From contig NZ_JBNPXV010000006.1 of the NCBI RefSeq assembly GCF_050433125.1, forward strand, positions 253,464-317,463: 64,000 nucleotides of DNA, written 5' to 3'. The stretch is from Roseimarinus sediminis. Its GTDB lineage: Bacteria; Bacteroidota; Bacteroidia; Bacteroidales; Prolixibacteraceae. The position numbers were made by a program, and so were the translations under genes. Positions 51,899-60,794 of the stretch are shown piece after piece. The notes under the pieces were generated by a model. That model was not told the origin of the DNA, did no database searches, and saw nothing but the letters and a program-made list of their open reading frames with translations. Numbering within the stretch: the first letter of the stretch is position 1; the number at the start of each line of letters is the position of its first letter.

Positions 51899-52591
51899 AT
51901 GAATAACAAGATAATATTTGAAGATTTAGGAGTTTCGGAGTATCAAAAAACCTGGGATTATCAGGAACAACTGATGCAGATGATTATTGATCAGAAGAAG
52001 GAAAAGAAGGAAAATCCTGAAAAACTTTCTGAAAATCATTTGCTGTTTGTAGAGCATCCGCATGTTTACACCCTGGGAAAAAGTGGCGATGAACAAAACC
52101 TGCTGCTTAACTACATTCAATTGCAGGCAGCCCATGCTTCGTTTGTAAAAACCAACCGGGGAGGCGACATCACCTACCACGGTCCGGGGCAAATTGTTGG
52201 CTATCCGATTTTTGACCTCGAAAATTTTGGAATCGGGCTTCGGAAATACATCGAACTGATGGAAGAGGCCATCATCAAAACCATTGCCGAATTCGGACTC
52301 GAGGGGAGCCGCGACCCGAAAGCAACGGGTGTATGGCTCGATGTGGGGAAGCCCACGGCCAGGAAAATCTGTGCCATAGGCGTGAAAAGCTCGCGTTTTG
52401 TTACCATGCATGGTTTTGCCTTCAATGTAAATACCGACCTGAACTATTTTCAGCACATCAATCCCTGCGGCTTTACCGACCGGGGAGTTACTTCGCTTGA
52501 AAAAGAGCTGGGTGAGAAGCAGGATTTTGAAGCAATCAAAAAATTGGTTCTTCAAAAATTAATGGAAGCATACAACGGCGAATTAGCCTAA
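51899..52591 (+). CDS. lipB: Lipoyl(octanoyl) transferase
   Basis: Transfers octanoate from acyl-carrier protein to lipoyl domains, the step before LipA. In 230 residues: FVEHPHVYTLGKSGDEQNLL, RGGDITYHGPGQIVGYPIF, KICAIGVKSSRFVTMHGFAFN (catalytic Lys in the AIGVK context) and NPCGFTDRGVTSLEKEL (catalytic Cys in PCG). The enzyme is intact. It is co-directional with lipA but separated from it by the toxin-antitoxin pair, so the ancestral lip operon was probably split by insertion. Confidence 0.95.
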   Translation: MNNKIIFEDLGVSEYQKTWDYQEQLMQMIIDQKKEKKENPEKLSENHLLFVEHPHVYTLGKSGDEQNLLLNYIQLQAAHASFVKTNRGGDITYHGPGQIVGYPIFDLENFGIGLRKYIELMEEAIIKTIAEFGLEGSRDPKATGVWLDVGKPTARKICAIGVKSSRFVTMHGFAFNVNTDLNYFQHINPCGFTDRGVTSLEKELGEKQDFEAIKKLVLQKLMEAYNGELA

Positions 52592-52602
52592 AAAGTACGA
52601 AG

Positions 52603-52971
52603 ATGAACAGAAGCATATTAATTGGCGGAGCGATTTTAATGGCCGTGGCTGTGATATTGGGTGCTTTTGGAGCACATGCTCTGAAGGAAAAGTTGCCTGA
52701 GCATTTAATGCAGGTATATAAAACCGGTGTCGAATATCATTTTTACCATGCCCTTGGTTTGCTCATCGTGGGAGTTTTGGCTTTGTACATGCCTTCAAGC
52801 CTGTTGAATGTGGCAGCCCTGTTTCTGTTTGCCGGTATTATCTTATTCTCGGGGAGTTTATACACCATGGCCTTTACCGGGATTAAATGGCTTGGAGCCA
52901 TAACGCCCCTGGGTGGTTTGAGTTTTATTGTAGGATGGGTATTGCTTGCGGTGGCTGTTTGGAAAAAATAA
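52603..52971 (+). CDS. DUF423 membrane protein
   Basis: A 122-residue protein with four hydrophobic helices. LGAFGAHALKEKLPEHLM followed by YKTGVEYHFYHALGLL is the DUF423 (YgdD) signature, and GSLYTMAFTGIKWLGAITPL also fits. The function is unknown. It follows lipB by 11 nt and may ride on that transcript. It is convergent with the next gene, 4 nt away. Confidence 0.88.
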   Translation: MNRSILIGGAILMAVAVILGAFGAHALKEKLPEHLMQVYKTGVEYHFYHALGLLIVGVLALYMPSSLLNVAALFLFAGIILFSGSLYTMAFTGIKWLGAITPLGGLSFIVGWVLLAVAVWKK

Positions 52972-52975
52972 GCAG

Positions 52976-53314
52976 CTAGTTGTAGATCATATTGTAGTTG
53001 ATTACTTCGTGGTTTTGAAGTAGTTCCGAATTCTTGTGAAGCGAAAGCAAACGCTTCAATTCCATAAATTCAGCCGGTGTCAGGCTGATAAAAGCAGTGC
53101 TAAGCCCAAGGCTTATTGTAATTTTCTTCTTCCGGGAAATATTTTCAGGGTCAAACGGACTGCTGGTAAACGATAAAGCAGTAATGTATTCTCTAAATTT
53201 ATCCAGTTCATCTTCATTCAAATTGATCAATACATTTCCAAATTCAAGATGGTATAATTGATGTCCCTCGCAAAAGTAAATTTGTCCGTTGGCTGTCTTG
53301 TTGTTTAATTTCAT
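52976..53314 (-). CDS. Hypothetical protein, DUF6686-like
   Basis: A 112-residue protein. Its layout (QIYFCEGHQLYHLEFGNVLINLNEDELDKF-type segment with a Cys-Glu-Gly-His, then LSTAFISLTPAEFMELKRLL) resembles a small Bacteroidota family I know as DUF6686; I hold this loosely. No signal peptide or membrane helix is present. It is divergent from the helicase gene. The divergent region holds a box for the helicase but none I can assign to this gene. Confidence 0.55.
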   Translation of the reverse strand: MKLNNKTANGQIYFCEGHQLYHLEFGNVLINLNEDELDKFREYITALSFTSSPFDPENISRKKKITISLGLSTAFISLTPAEFMELKRLLSLHKNSELLQNHEVINYNMIYN

Positions 53315-53339
53315 AATATCGTTTCCAATCTAATTTTTA

Positions 53340-53347
53340 TAACTTTG
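53340..53347 (+). promoter_or_regulatory. Promoter -7 box of the helicase gene
   Basis: TAACTTTG is an exact TAnnTTTG match, 21 nt upstream of ATG 53369. The box overlaps the TTG at 53345, so that codon is not the start. Confidence 0.5.
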
Positions 53348-53368
53348 TTCCATAGTAAAAAAATACTG

Positions 53369-55873
53369 ATGGAAGCTTTACCTAACCCCGAGCTGAAACT
53401 TGCCTACGATTTTCTGCAGTTTACCAATCAGCATGTTTTTCTGACCGGCAAGGCCGGAACGGGAAAAACCACCTTTCTTAAACAACTGAAACAAAGCTCT
53501 CCCAAGCGCATGGTGGTAGTAGCTCCTACGGGCGTCGCAGCCATTAATGCCGGGGGTGTTACCATTCATTCCTTTTTTCAGATGGCTTTTGGTCCTCAGC
53601 TTCCTGTTAATGCTAACAGTAACGAAGCTGCTTTTGTTTTGTCACAACAGTCAGGTGACGAACAAAGTAGTAAGTCACGAGGACAGCAATCGAGAATTAA
53701 CCGCTTCAGCAAAGAAAAAATTAACATCATCCGTAGTCTCGATTTACTGGTGATCGACGAGATCAGCATGGTACGTGCCGATGTGCTCGACGGGATCGAT
53801 GCCGTTTTGCGGCGCTATAAAAATCGGGACAAGCCTTTTGGCGGTGTTCAGCTACTGATGATTGGCGACTTGCAGCAGCTGGCACCGGTGGTTAAAGAAG
53901 ATGAATGGAACCTGTTGCGTTCTTATTACGACACCTTTTATTTCTTTAGTTCCCGTGCCTTAAAGCAGTCACGATTCATCGGCATCGAGTTAAAGCACAT
54001 CTACCGTCAAAGCGACCAGCATTTTATCGATTTGCTGAATAAAGTACGCGATAACAAGGTCGACGCAGAAGCATTTCAATTGCTCAACAGCAGGTATATT
54101 AAAGATTTTAAAGCCACTGATGAGGAAGGCTATATTGTACTGACCACCCATAATTATCAGGCCCACCAGATCAACGACCGAAAACTGGCAGAGCTCAAAA
54201 CCCGCACTTATCATTTTGAGGCGCAGGTCGAAGATGATTTTCCGGAATATGCCTATCCTACCGATCGCAAATTGCAGCTAAAAGTAGGGGCGCAGGTAAT
54301 GTTTGTTAAGAATGATACTTCGGCTGAAAAGCGTTATTACAATGGAAAAATTGGTCGGGTTGTGACCATCGATACCGACAGTGGTGAAGTGAAAGTATTG
54401 TGCCAGGGAGATACAGAGCCCATCCCGGTTGAAAAGGAAATCTGGGAAAATACCAAGTACCATTTGAATGAAACGACCCAGGAAATCGAAGAAACGGTGG
54501 TAGGGAAATTCATTCAACAACCTTTGAAGCTGGCCTGGGCAATTACCATTCATAAAAGTCAGGGACTCACTTTCGAAAAAGCCATCATAAACGCCCGTCA
54601 GTCGTTTGCGCACGGGCAGGTATATGTGGCCCTGAGCCGATGCAAAAGCCTTGAAGGCCTGGTGCTCAGTGAACCACTACAGTCCGACAGTGTGATCAAC
54701 GATACTACTGTGATCCGTTTTACCAGCAAAGTAGAGGAGCAGCAACCCGGACAAAAGGAACTCGACATGGCCCGGCAGGCTTATGAGAAACACTTGCTGA
54801 AGGAGCTATTCGATTTTTCGGCTTTTCACCGGATGGGAAACTACCTGCTGAAAACCATGAAGGAACACGAAAGTGTCATTCTGGGAAACATGCCCACGGT
54901 GATGCATGCCATGCTGCCTGCTGTAGCAGCCGAATTAATTGACATAGCGCGTAAATTTATTCCCCAACTTGAAGTTTTATTCAGGGAACAGCGGCATATC
55001 GAAAAGGAAAATCCGCTTGAAGTTCGTGTAAAACAGGCAGCTGCCTATTTTTCCGAAAAATTCAAGACAATTGTAGACGGCCCATGGAAATCGGCGGCTT
55101 ATGAAACCGACAACAAGGCGCTGAAAAAGCAGTTAAACAATACCATTGGAAAAATGGAAGAAGAACTGGCTGTGAAGCGGGCTTGTCTTGACTACTGTAG
55201 TAAGGGCTTCGAAATCAAGGAATTTCTGGCTGTAAGAGCCAGGGCGGCGCTTGTTGAACCGGGTGAAAAACAAGCCACTTCACGTATCATTGAGCAAAGT
55301 AGGCACCCCGATTTCTACCGACAACTTATCTATTGGCGCAACCGACAGGCGGAGATCAATGATACAGTAGCATCGAAAGTGCTTCGGCAGTCAATTTTGA
55401 CTGAAATAGCCAACCTGTTGCCCGACAACGTTAAGGCCCTTAAGTCGATCAAAGGAATGGGGGGAACCAAAATGCGTCAGTTTGGAAAGGAACTTCTGGA
55501 ACTGATCCTTCAATACCGCGAGGAGCAGGGCATGAGCATTCCCGAAAAGGCAGCCGAGGAGCTGGATTATGCCGGCCTGTCTTCACCCGACATTAGTCTT
55601 AAAATGCATCAAAAGCACTATTCACTGCTCAACATTGCACAAAAACGCGGGTTGGCATTGTCCACCATCGAAGGGCACATGGTACATCACATCGAAAAAG
55701 GAGATGCCGATGTGTATGATTTGCTTGATCGGGAAAAGATAGAACGAATCAACGATGCACTTGAGAAGAATCGTTTACTGAATGCGAGCCAGCTGCGGGA
55801 ACAACTGGCTAATGAAGTTTCGTATAACGAAATCAGAATGGTACTGGCCCACCGCAACGCGATGAGCCGGTAA
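53369..55873 (+). CDS. Pif1/RecD-like helicase with C-terminal HRDC and HTH_40 domains
   Basis: An 834-residue SF1 helicase. Walker A FLTGKAGTGKTTF near residue 30, motif Ia PTGVAAINAGGVTIHSFF, Walker B LLVIDEISMV, motif III LLMIGDLQQLAPV and motif VI HGQVYVALSRCKSLEGLVLS place it in the Pif1/RecD group. The C-terminal 250 residues carry an HRDC-like domain (LPDNVKALKSIKGMGGTKM) and an HTH_40-type segment (LSTIEGHMVHHIEKGD) as in RecQ-type helicases. The start is ATG 53369 (MEALPNPEL). It is probably involved in replication-fork or G-quadruplex processing; that is family knowledge, not shown here. Confidence 0.9.
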   Translation: MEALPNPELKLAYDFLQFTNQHVFLTGKAGTGKTTFLKQLKQSSPKRMVVVAPTGVAAINAGGVTIHSFFQMAFGPQLPVNANSNEAAFVLSQQSGDEQSSKSRGQQSRINRFSKEKINIIRSLDLLVIDEISMVRADVLDGIDAVLRRYKNRDKPFGGVQLLMIGDLQQLAPVVKEDEWNLLRSYYDTFYFFSSRALKQSRFIGIELKHIYRQSDQHFIDLLNKVRDNKVDAEAFQLLNSRYIKDFKATDEEGYIVLTTHNYQAHQINDRKLAELKTRTYHFEAQVEDDFPEYAYPTDRKLQLKVGAQVMFVKNDTSAEKRYYNGKIGRVVTIDTDSGEVKVLCQGDTEPIPVEKEIWENTKYHLNETTQEIEETVVGKFIQQPLKLAWAITIHKSQGLTFEKAIINARQSFAHGQVYVALSRCKSLEGLVLSEPLQSDSVINDTTVIRFTSKVEEQQPGQKELDMARQAYEKHLLKELFDFSAFHRMGNYLLKTMKEHESVILGNMPTVMHAMLPAVAAELIDIARKFIPQLEVLFREQRHIEKENPLEVRVKQAAAYFSEKFKTIVDGPWKSAAYETDNKALKKQLNNTIGKMEEELAVKRACLDYCSKGFEIKEFLAVRARAALVEPGEKQATSRIIEQSRHPDFYRQLIYWRNRQAEINDTVASKVLRQSILTEIANLLPDNVKALKSIKGMGGTKMRQFGKELLELILQYREEQGMSIPEKAAEELDYAGLSSPDISLKMHQKHYSLLNIAQKRGLALSTIEGHMVHHIEKGDADVYDLLDREKIERINDALEKNRLLNASQLREQLANEVSYNEIRMVLAHRNAMSR

Positions 55874-55944
55874 AATTCTGAAGCAGATCTATCACGGGTT
55901 GAACGATCGTATCAGGCTTCCTTATTTCCTGTAAGTAATTTTTG

Positions 55945-57348
55945 TTACACCGTTTTTTGCTGCCATTTTCCTCTTATAAAAAAGAAGAGCACCATAAAGG
56001 TCATAAGTGTTTCTGAAATAAAGATGGCCCAGAAAACACCTGCCTGGTTCCATCCTGCAAGCGAACTAAGCAGCCATGCAAGTGGAATTTCGATGATCCA
56101 GAATGCCACCAGATTGATTCGAAAGGGTGTTTGTGTATCGCCTGCACCGTTGATGGCGTTAACCAATACCATCCCCAGTCCGTAGATGATTAAACCGTAG
56201 CTGATAATTCTCAAACTGATGGTTCCGTGATCAATTACAACGACATCGGTGGTGAGCCAGCCCAGAAAAAGGTTGGGGAAAAAACACAGCAGTATGCTTA
56301 CAAGGCCCATAATCATCATGTTGGCTTTTCCTGCTATCCAGGCCGCTTGTCTGGCTCTTTCGGGATTCAGTGCGCCCAGGTTTTGTCCAACCAGTGTTGA
56401 GGCTGCGTTGGCGATTCCCCATGCCGGCAACAAGGCTACCATGATGAGGCGCAGGGCAACGGTGTAACCTGCGAGTACTTCACTGCCATAAACAGCCACA
56501 AAGCGCATCAGTATTATCCAGCTCGAAGTGGCCACAATGTACTGACTTACCGAACCGGTTGACAGTTTTAATAACTGTTTGATCAGTGTGAAATCGGGAC
56601 GATAACTAATGCCTTTGATTTTAATTCGCCCCTTCCCGTTCCATAAAAGATAAAACTGATAAACTACTGCCAGTCCGCGTCCAATGGTGGTTGCTATGGC
56701 TGCTCCTTTAATGCCCATGGCGGGTATTGGACCCCAGCCAAAAATTAGCAGGGGATCGAGTACAATGTTCAGCAGGTTGGCCATCCACAATACGCGCATT
56801 GACAGCACTGCGTTTCCGGCACTTCGGAAAATGGCGTTGTTAATGAACAAGAGCAAAATGACAACATTGCTGCCAAAAATGATGGCCGTATACGACGAAT
56901 ATTCATGAATGATAGTTTCGGAAGCATTCATTAATCCAAGGATCGATTGGGTGAAAAACACTCCGGGAATTGCCAGCAAAACAGAAATAAATACGACTGT
57001 AAGGATGGCCTGCCAGGCACTGATTGCAGCTTTACGATAGGCTTTCTCACCAACTCTGCGGCTAATCATGGCCGATGCAGCAGCACTCAATCCAACGGCC
57101 AAAGCATAAATGATGGTAATTACCGACTCGGTGATTCCAACTGTGGCAATTGCTTCGGCTCCCAGCTTGCTTACAAAGAAAATGTCGACTATGGCAAATA
57201 CCGATTCCATGAGCATTTCAAGTACCATGGGAACTGAAAGTAGAAATACGGCTCTTTTGATATTGCCTGAGGTGTAATCGTGTTCTGTGCCTCTCAGGGC
57301 TTCGATTATTTCTTTGTATATTGGTTTTATTTGATGCAGGATATTCAT
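55945..57348 (-). CDS. MATE-family efflux transporter
   Basis: A 467-residue Na+- or H+-coupled multidrug exporter with about twelve hydrophobic helices in two similar halves. SGNIKRAVFLLSVPMVLEML at the start, LGAEAIATVGITES, SRRVGEKAYRKA and the second-half VGQNLGALNPERARQAAW are typical MATE segments. The substrate is unknown. Its ATG is preceded by a long leader with extensive pairing, so expression may be controlled by RNA structure. It is convergent with the helicase gene. Confidence 0.93.
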   Translation of the reverse strand: MNILHQIKPIYKEIIEALRGTEHDYTSGNIKRAVFLLSVPMVLEMLMESVFAIVDIFFVSKLGAEAIATVGITESVITIIYALAVGLSAAASAMISRRVGEKAYRKAAISAWQAILTVVFISVLLAIPGVFFTQSILGLMNASETIIHEYSSYTAIIFGSNVVILLLFINNAIFRSAGNAVLSMRVLWMANLLNIVLDPLLIFGWGPIPAMGIKGAAIATTIGRGLAVVYQFYLLWNGKGRIKIKGISYRPDFTLIKQLLKLSTGSVSQYIVATSSWIILMRFVAVYGSEVLAGYTVALRLIMVALLPAWGIANAASTLVGQNLGALNPERARQAAWIAGKANMMIMGLVSILLCFFPNLFLGWLTTDVVVIDHGTISLRIISYGLIIYGLGMVLVNAINGAGDTQTPFRINLVAFWIIEIPLAWLLSSLAGWNQAGVFWAIFISETLMTFMVLFFFIRGKWQQKTV

Positions 57349-57689
57349 AAGCTTATTTTGAAAACGATAATAAATAGATTGTATTTTCAGTAATACAGCC
57401 AGGTATTCACCTCAAAAAGCAAGGACAGAAACAATAGGTCTATGGTTGGAAAAAAGGAAATTCTAAACAATGCTTTACGAGGCGAAGCGGATGCTCACCG
57501 GAATAAACGGAATGATATTTAGCATTGTTATCGTTTTCATAATGAGACAAAAGTAAAACATTTTTTATTTGAGCAGTACGCAGATGTAAAAAAAATGTAG
57601 AAAAAAATTTCTGAATTTAGATTTGGGCACAGCAAAGCAATAAAAATTTGATTTGCCATGCCCGTTTAATGCTCGTTTTGAAAAGATTA
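57349..57689 (-). promoter_or_regulatory. 341-nt gene-free region: promoter and leader of the MATE gene
   Basis: No gene is seen. It holds the MATE leader (57349-57545) with its TACTTTTG box at 57548-57555, then AT-rich DNA up to the stop of the glycosyltransferase gene at 57690. A TAGATTTG match on the plus strand (57618-57625) has no gene after it. The weak open frame at 57648-57953 on the plus strand is a shadow of the glycosyltransferase. Confidence 0.5.
57359..57539 (-). promoter_or_regulatory. Structured 5' leader of MATE gene, candidate riboswitch-like RNA
   Basis: On the minus strand, TGAAAACGATAA (57539-57528) and TTATCGTTTTCA (57370-57359) form a perfect 12-bp stem enclosing 181 nt. 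The 5' arm lies 8 nt after the TACTTTTG box, so it is at or near the transcript's 5' end, and the 3' arm ends 10 nt before the ATG. Inside are a 9-bp stem (57529-57521 with 57474-57466, directly adjoining the outer stem), a 6-bp hairpin TGTATT/AATACA (57397-57380) and AGGT-GAAT-ACCT (57412-57401). I match it to no known RNA family. Confidence 0.5.
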
Positions 57690-59087
57690 TTAAGCAGGAA
57701 AAGCAATTCTACGGGCAATTTCCTTACTGCGCAGCGTGTCTTTGTAATGGTTGTGTGCGTTTACTTTTTCGATGCTCAGGTTGGCATCGGTATTGTTGTT
57801 CCAGCGGCGACAGAGATAAACAGGGGTGTAAATTCTTCCCACCCGATAGCGTCCACTAATGGCCAGACCAACAGCATAATCTTCGCCATAACTCACATTG
57901 GGAAAGCCAATCTGACGAATAAGGGGAGTGAAAAAGGCCCGTGGTGCTCCTAGTCCGTTGATGCGTAAAGCATTGTTGGGGCCATTTTCATCAGTCCATT
58001 CACGGTGGTCGATTATGCCCGGCGGAATTTCGTGTAGTTCAAAGTCGACCATCTGATAACTTCCAATTACCATGGCGCATTCTTCTTCATAAAATTGATC
58101 GACTATTTTTTGCAAGGTGTTCTCATCGAGGTACAGGTCGTCGCTGTCGAGCTGTATGGCAAAGCGGCCGCATGCGGGGTGATGAATGCCCTCGTTCCAG
58201 CATCCGCCTATTCCCAGTTCCCGGCTGACAGGAAAGTGATGAATGATTCTTTCGTCGTTAAAACCTTCAATGAGCTCGCCGGTGCGGTCGGTCGAGTGAT
58301 TGTTGACAACGATCAGATTGAATGTGAAATTCGTTTTTTGTCTTAGCACTGAATCAATGGCGTCGGCAATGGTAAGCTCACGGTTCAAAACAGGAATGAT
58401 CACCGAAGCTTCAGTGACAAAATGCTGCTCTTTCAATTTTACTTTTTCGAAGGGCGGCTTTACTTTGGCACCAATGGCTTCGAGGTGCCTGGTGGCAGCC
58501 TGTTCCATTTCCAGTTGATAGTTTCGTTTACCCGGATCGACATAGTCGAATTGTTTCTGCCCTGATTTCCTTTCATCATCATCCTTCCATCGAAAAATAT
58601 ATTCCTGAATTTGCAACGGAAGTCCTTGGCGCATCATGAACAAGCGAAAATCGTACCATCCTGCATATTGAAAATCAGGAGAAGAAGATTTCAGGTACTT
58701 TTCTAAATAGTATGTCTTAATCAAAACTGCAGGTCCAAAGTTGAAATCATCTCTTATGCTTCCTGTTTGACAGGCAATGGTTGGAATCTTCATCAGTCTG
58801 CCTTGTTGCATTTTTTCTGCACTGGCATAAGCAAAGGGAGCTTCTGATGCAAGCAGTCGTTCGGCCATGAATTCAACCTTTTCCACATCAAAATCAAGCG
58901 GCCCCGGTACCAGTTGCAGCAGCAACAATTCATCATGTTGAAGTTGTTCTTTAATCGATTTAATATGAGCACTTGACAGTGGTGTGAGGGGCGTGTCAAG
59001 AGTCGGTACTTCCGGAGTTATCAGCTGCCAGTTGTCAGGAAGTTTCGAATCGGATGTACTGTATGGAGCGAAAGTGATCATGTTCAT
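57690..59087 (-). CDS. Glycosyltransferase, GT2, with an extra N-terminal GT-A-like half
   Basis: A 465-residue cytosolic protein. Residues from about 226 on are a GT2 domain: ASVIIPVLNRELTIADAIDS, NNHSTDRTGE, IQLDSDDLYLDENTL (metal-binding Asp-Ser-Asp-Asp) and GEDYAVGLAISGRYRVG. The first 220 residues contain QTGSIRDDFNFGPAVLIKTY and FQYAGWYDFRLFMM, which look like the second half of another GT-A domain with a degenerate nucleotide-binding part. It overlaps the GHL10 gene upstream by 4 nt. The pair may build or process a surface glycan (inference). Confidence 0.85.
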   Translation of the reverse strand: MNMITFAPYSTSDSKLPDNWQLITPEVPTLDTPLTPLSSAHIKSIKEQLQHDELLLLQLVPGPLDFDVEKVEFMAERLLASEAPFAYASAEKMQQGRLMKIPTIACQTGSIRDDFNFGPAVLIKTYYLEKYLKSSSPDFQYAGWYDFRLFMMRQGLPLQIQEYIFRWKDDDERKSGQKQFDYVDPGKRNYQLEMEQAATRHLEAIGAKVKPPFEKVKLKEQHFVTEASVIIPVLNRELTIADAIDSVLRQKTNFTFNLIVVNNHSTDRTGELIEGFNDERIIHHFPVSRELGIGGCWNEGIHHPACGRFAIQLDSDDLYLDENTLQKIVDQFYEEECAMVIGSYQMVDFELHEIPPGIIDHREWTDENGPNNALRINGLGAPRAFFTPLIRQIGFPNVSYGEDYAVGLAISGRYRVGRIYTPVYLCRRWNNNTDANLSIEKVNAHNHYKDTLRSKEIARRIAFPA

Positions 59088-60622
59088 TGCTTAACTTTTA
59101 TTTTTATGGGACCGCTGGCTGGGCTTTCGTTGTGATGTTGATCGATTACAGTGAGCCACAAATAAACTTTTTTCGAATCGGGCAGTTGAAGCGCATCCAG
59201 AGAAAAGTGATCGCTTTTCATAAAACCGGCGATGTTTTCTGCTTTTAAAGCCATCGGGCTTTGTTCGATGCTGCTGGCATAAACAATGTAGCCCAAATGA
59301 TCGGATGCTTTGGGCGTTTTATTCCGGTATTTCACTTTGATTTCATCTTTTTTGAACAAGCCCTTTGCTTTCACCTTATCGGGCATTGGAGGGGCCTGCT
59401 TGTCGAGCCAGGGCATTACCGGCAGCAAGGCCCGGTGGGTGTAAACTTCCTCTTCGAGCAGCGAAGTGAAGTTCATTGGATTCTTTTCCAAAAAACGCAT
59501 TCTGAAATAAGCACTTCCCTGAATGTTTTTCATGCGGCGTGCAATGAGAATTTGCTCAGGCAGTTCACGTTCGTTTTTCCATGCTTCCGAACTGCCTTCA
59601 ATCAGCTTGTAAAGGGCATGACCTATGTAAACATGATGTCCAAACGAGCGTTCACTCCACCAGTTGGCCAGGGTGATAAAGTCGACCGTTTTGTGACCAA
59701 TTTCCCAATAAAGCTGGGGAATCATGTAGTCGATCCATCCCTTGCGCTGCCAGTTAATCACGTCGGCGTACAGGTTATCGTAATTGGTGTTGCCGGCCGT
59801 GGTGGCCGAGCCGCCTATTTCGTCGTTTTCATCAAAGTTCTTCCATACCCCAAACGGACTAATGCCAAATTTTACTTTTGGTTTTGTTTGTCGGATGGTT
59901 TGGTGCAGCTGTTCAATTATCAAATCAACATTTTCGCGCCTCCATTGGTCAATATCGGCAAAAGCAAAGCCCCGACTGTGTTGCTTAAACGAGGTTGAAT
60001 CGGGAAAATCGGTTCCCGCAATGGGGTAGGGATAGAAATAGTCGTCGAAATGGATGGCATCCACGTTGTAGTTCTGTACTACTTCGCGAACCACTTGTGA
60101 AAGGTAGTTGCGAACACCCGGAATTCCCGGATCGAGGTATTGTTTGTTGCCATAGCTGACCACCCACTCGGGATGGCGCATGGCGATGCTTTTTGATGAA
60201 AAGCGGGCAGCACTGCTCTGGCTTAATCTGTAAGGATTCATCCAGGCATGAAGTTCCATTCCCCTGCGATGACATTCTTCGACCATGAACTGGAGGGGAT
60301 CCCAAAAAGGCTTGGGTGCTTCTCCCTGTGTACCGTTTAGCCATTGCGACCAGGGTTCGCTTTTCGACTGGTAAAAGGCATCACCTGCTGGTCGGATCTG
60401 AAAAATTACTGCATTAAAGTGGAGCGAATCGAGTTGATTGAGCATGGCAATCAGCTCGTTTTTTTGTTGTTCAACCGGCAGACCGGGCTTCGAGGGCCAG
60501 TCGATGTTGTTAACCGTGGCAATCCATATTCCCCTGAATTCTCTGTCTGGAGCCTGTGCTGCAGAAAGCTGGCTTACAGCAATTGAAATGAAAAACAGGT
60601 ATAGCATGCGGATGGTCTTCAT
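59084..60622 (-). CDS. GHL10/DUF187-type glycoside hydrolase-like protein
   Basis: A 512-residue exported protein: signal peptide LYLFFISIAVSQLSAAQ, then REFRGIWIATVNNIDWP (the opening of the GHL10/DUF187 family), FQIRPAGDAFYQSKSEPWSQ, GMELHAWMNPYRL, VDAIHFDDYFYPYP and KVKFGISPFGVWKN, all on a TIM-barrel pattern. The C-terminal 90 residues form a beta domain. Relatives such as YngK are thought to cleave envelope glycans. Its stop overlaps the glycosyltransferase start (ATGA), so the two products are coupled. Confidence 0.9.
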   Translation of the reverse strand: MKTIRMLYLFFISIAVSQLSAAQAPDREFRGIWIATVNNIDWPSKPGLPVEQQKNELIAMLNQLDSLHFNAVIFQIRPAGDAFYQSKSEPWSQWLNGTQGEAPKPFWDPLQFMVEECHRRGMELHAWMNPYRLSQSSAARFSSKSIAMRHPEWVVSYGNKQYLDPGIPGVRNYLSQVVREVVQNYNVDAIHFDDYFYPYPIAGTDFPDSTSFKQHSRGFAFADIDQWRRENVDLIIEQLHQTIRQTKPKVKFGISPFGVWKNFDENDEIGGSATTAGNTNYDNLYADVINWQRKGWIDYMIPQLYWEIGHKTVDFITLANWWSERSFGHHVYIGHALYKLIEGSSEAWKNERELPEQILIARRMKNIQGSAYFRMRFLEKNPMNFTSLLEEEVYTHRALLPVMPWLDKQAPPMPDKVKAKGLFKKDEIKVKYRNKTPKASDHLGYIVYASSIEQSPMALKAENIAGFMKSDHFSLDALQLPDSKKVYLWLTVIDQHHNESPASGPIKIKVKQ

Positions 60623-60794
60623 GTTTCTTATTTTAAAAGCGGGTATAAATGTATGAAATCTTATTTTTCTGCTTGCTTCTTCTACTTTAAAAACGCTTAT
60701 ATTACAGATAAATTGAATTAATGTTTGGGATGAAAGAACTTAAAACATCATTTATTGTTTTCTTCTGTCATTCGCAATCGATATAATTATTTAT

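Noticed and set aside
55874..55944. GAAGC...GGCTTC pairing between the helicase and MATE genes as a shared terminator
   Set aside because: The loop is over 30 nt and there is no T-run directly after it, so support is too weak.
57359..57539. MATE leader as a mobile repeat (MITE) rather than an RNA element
   Set aside because: No target-site duplication is obvious, and the element fits exactly between the promoter box and the start codon. Not excluded without a genome search.
59261..59998. 245-codon frame opposite the GHL10 gene
   Set aside because: It is a shadow of a well-supported gene, and its protein is Phe/His-rich and family-less.
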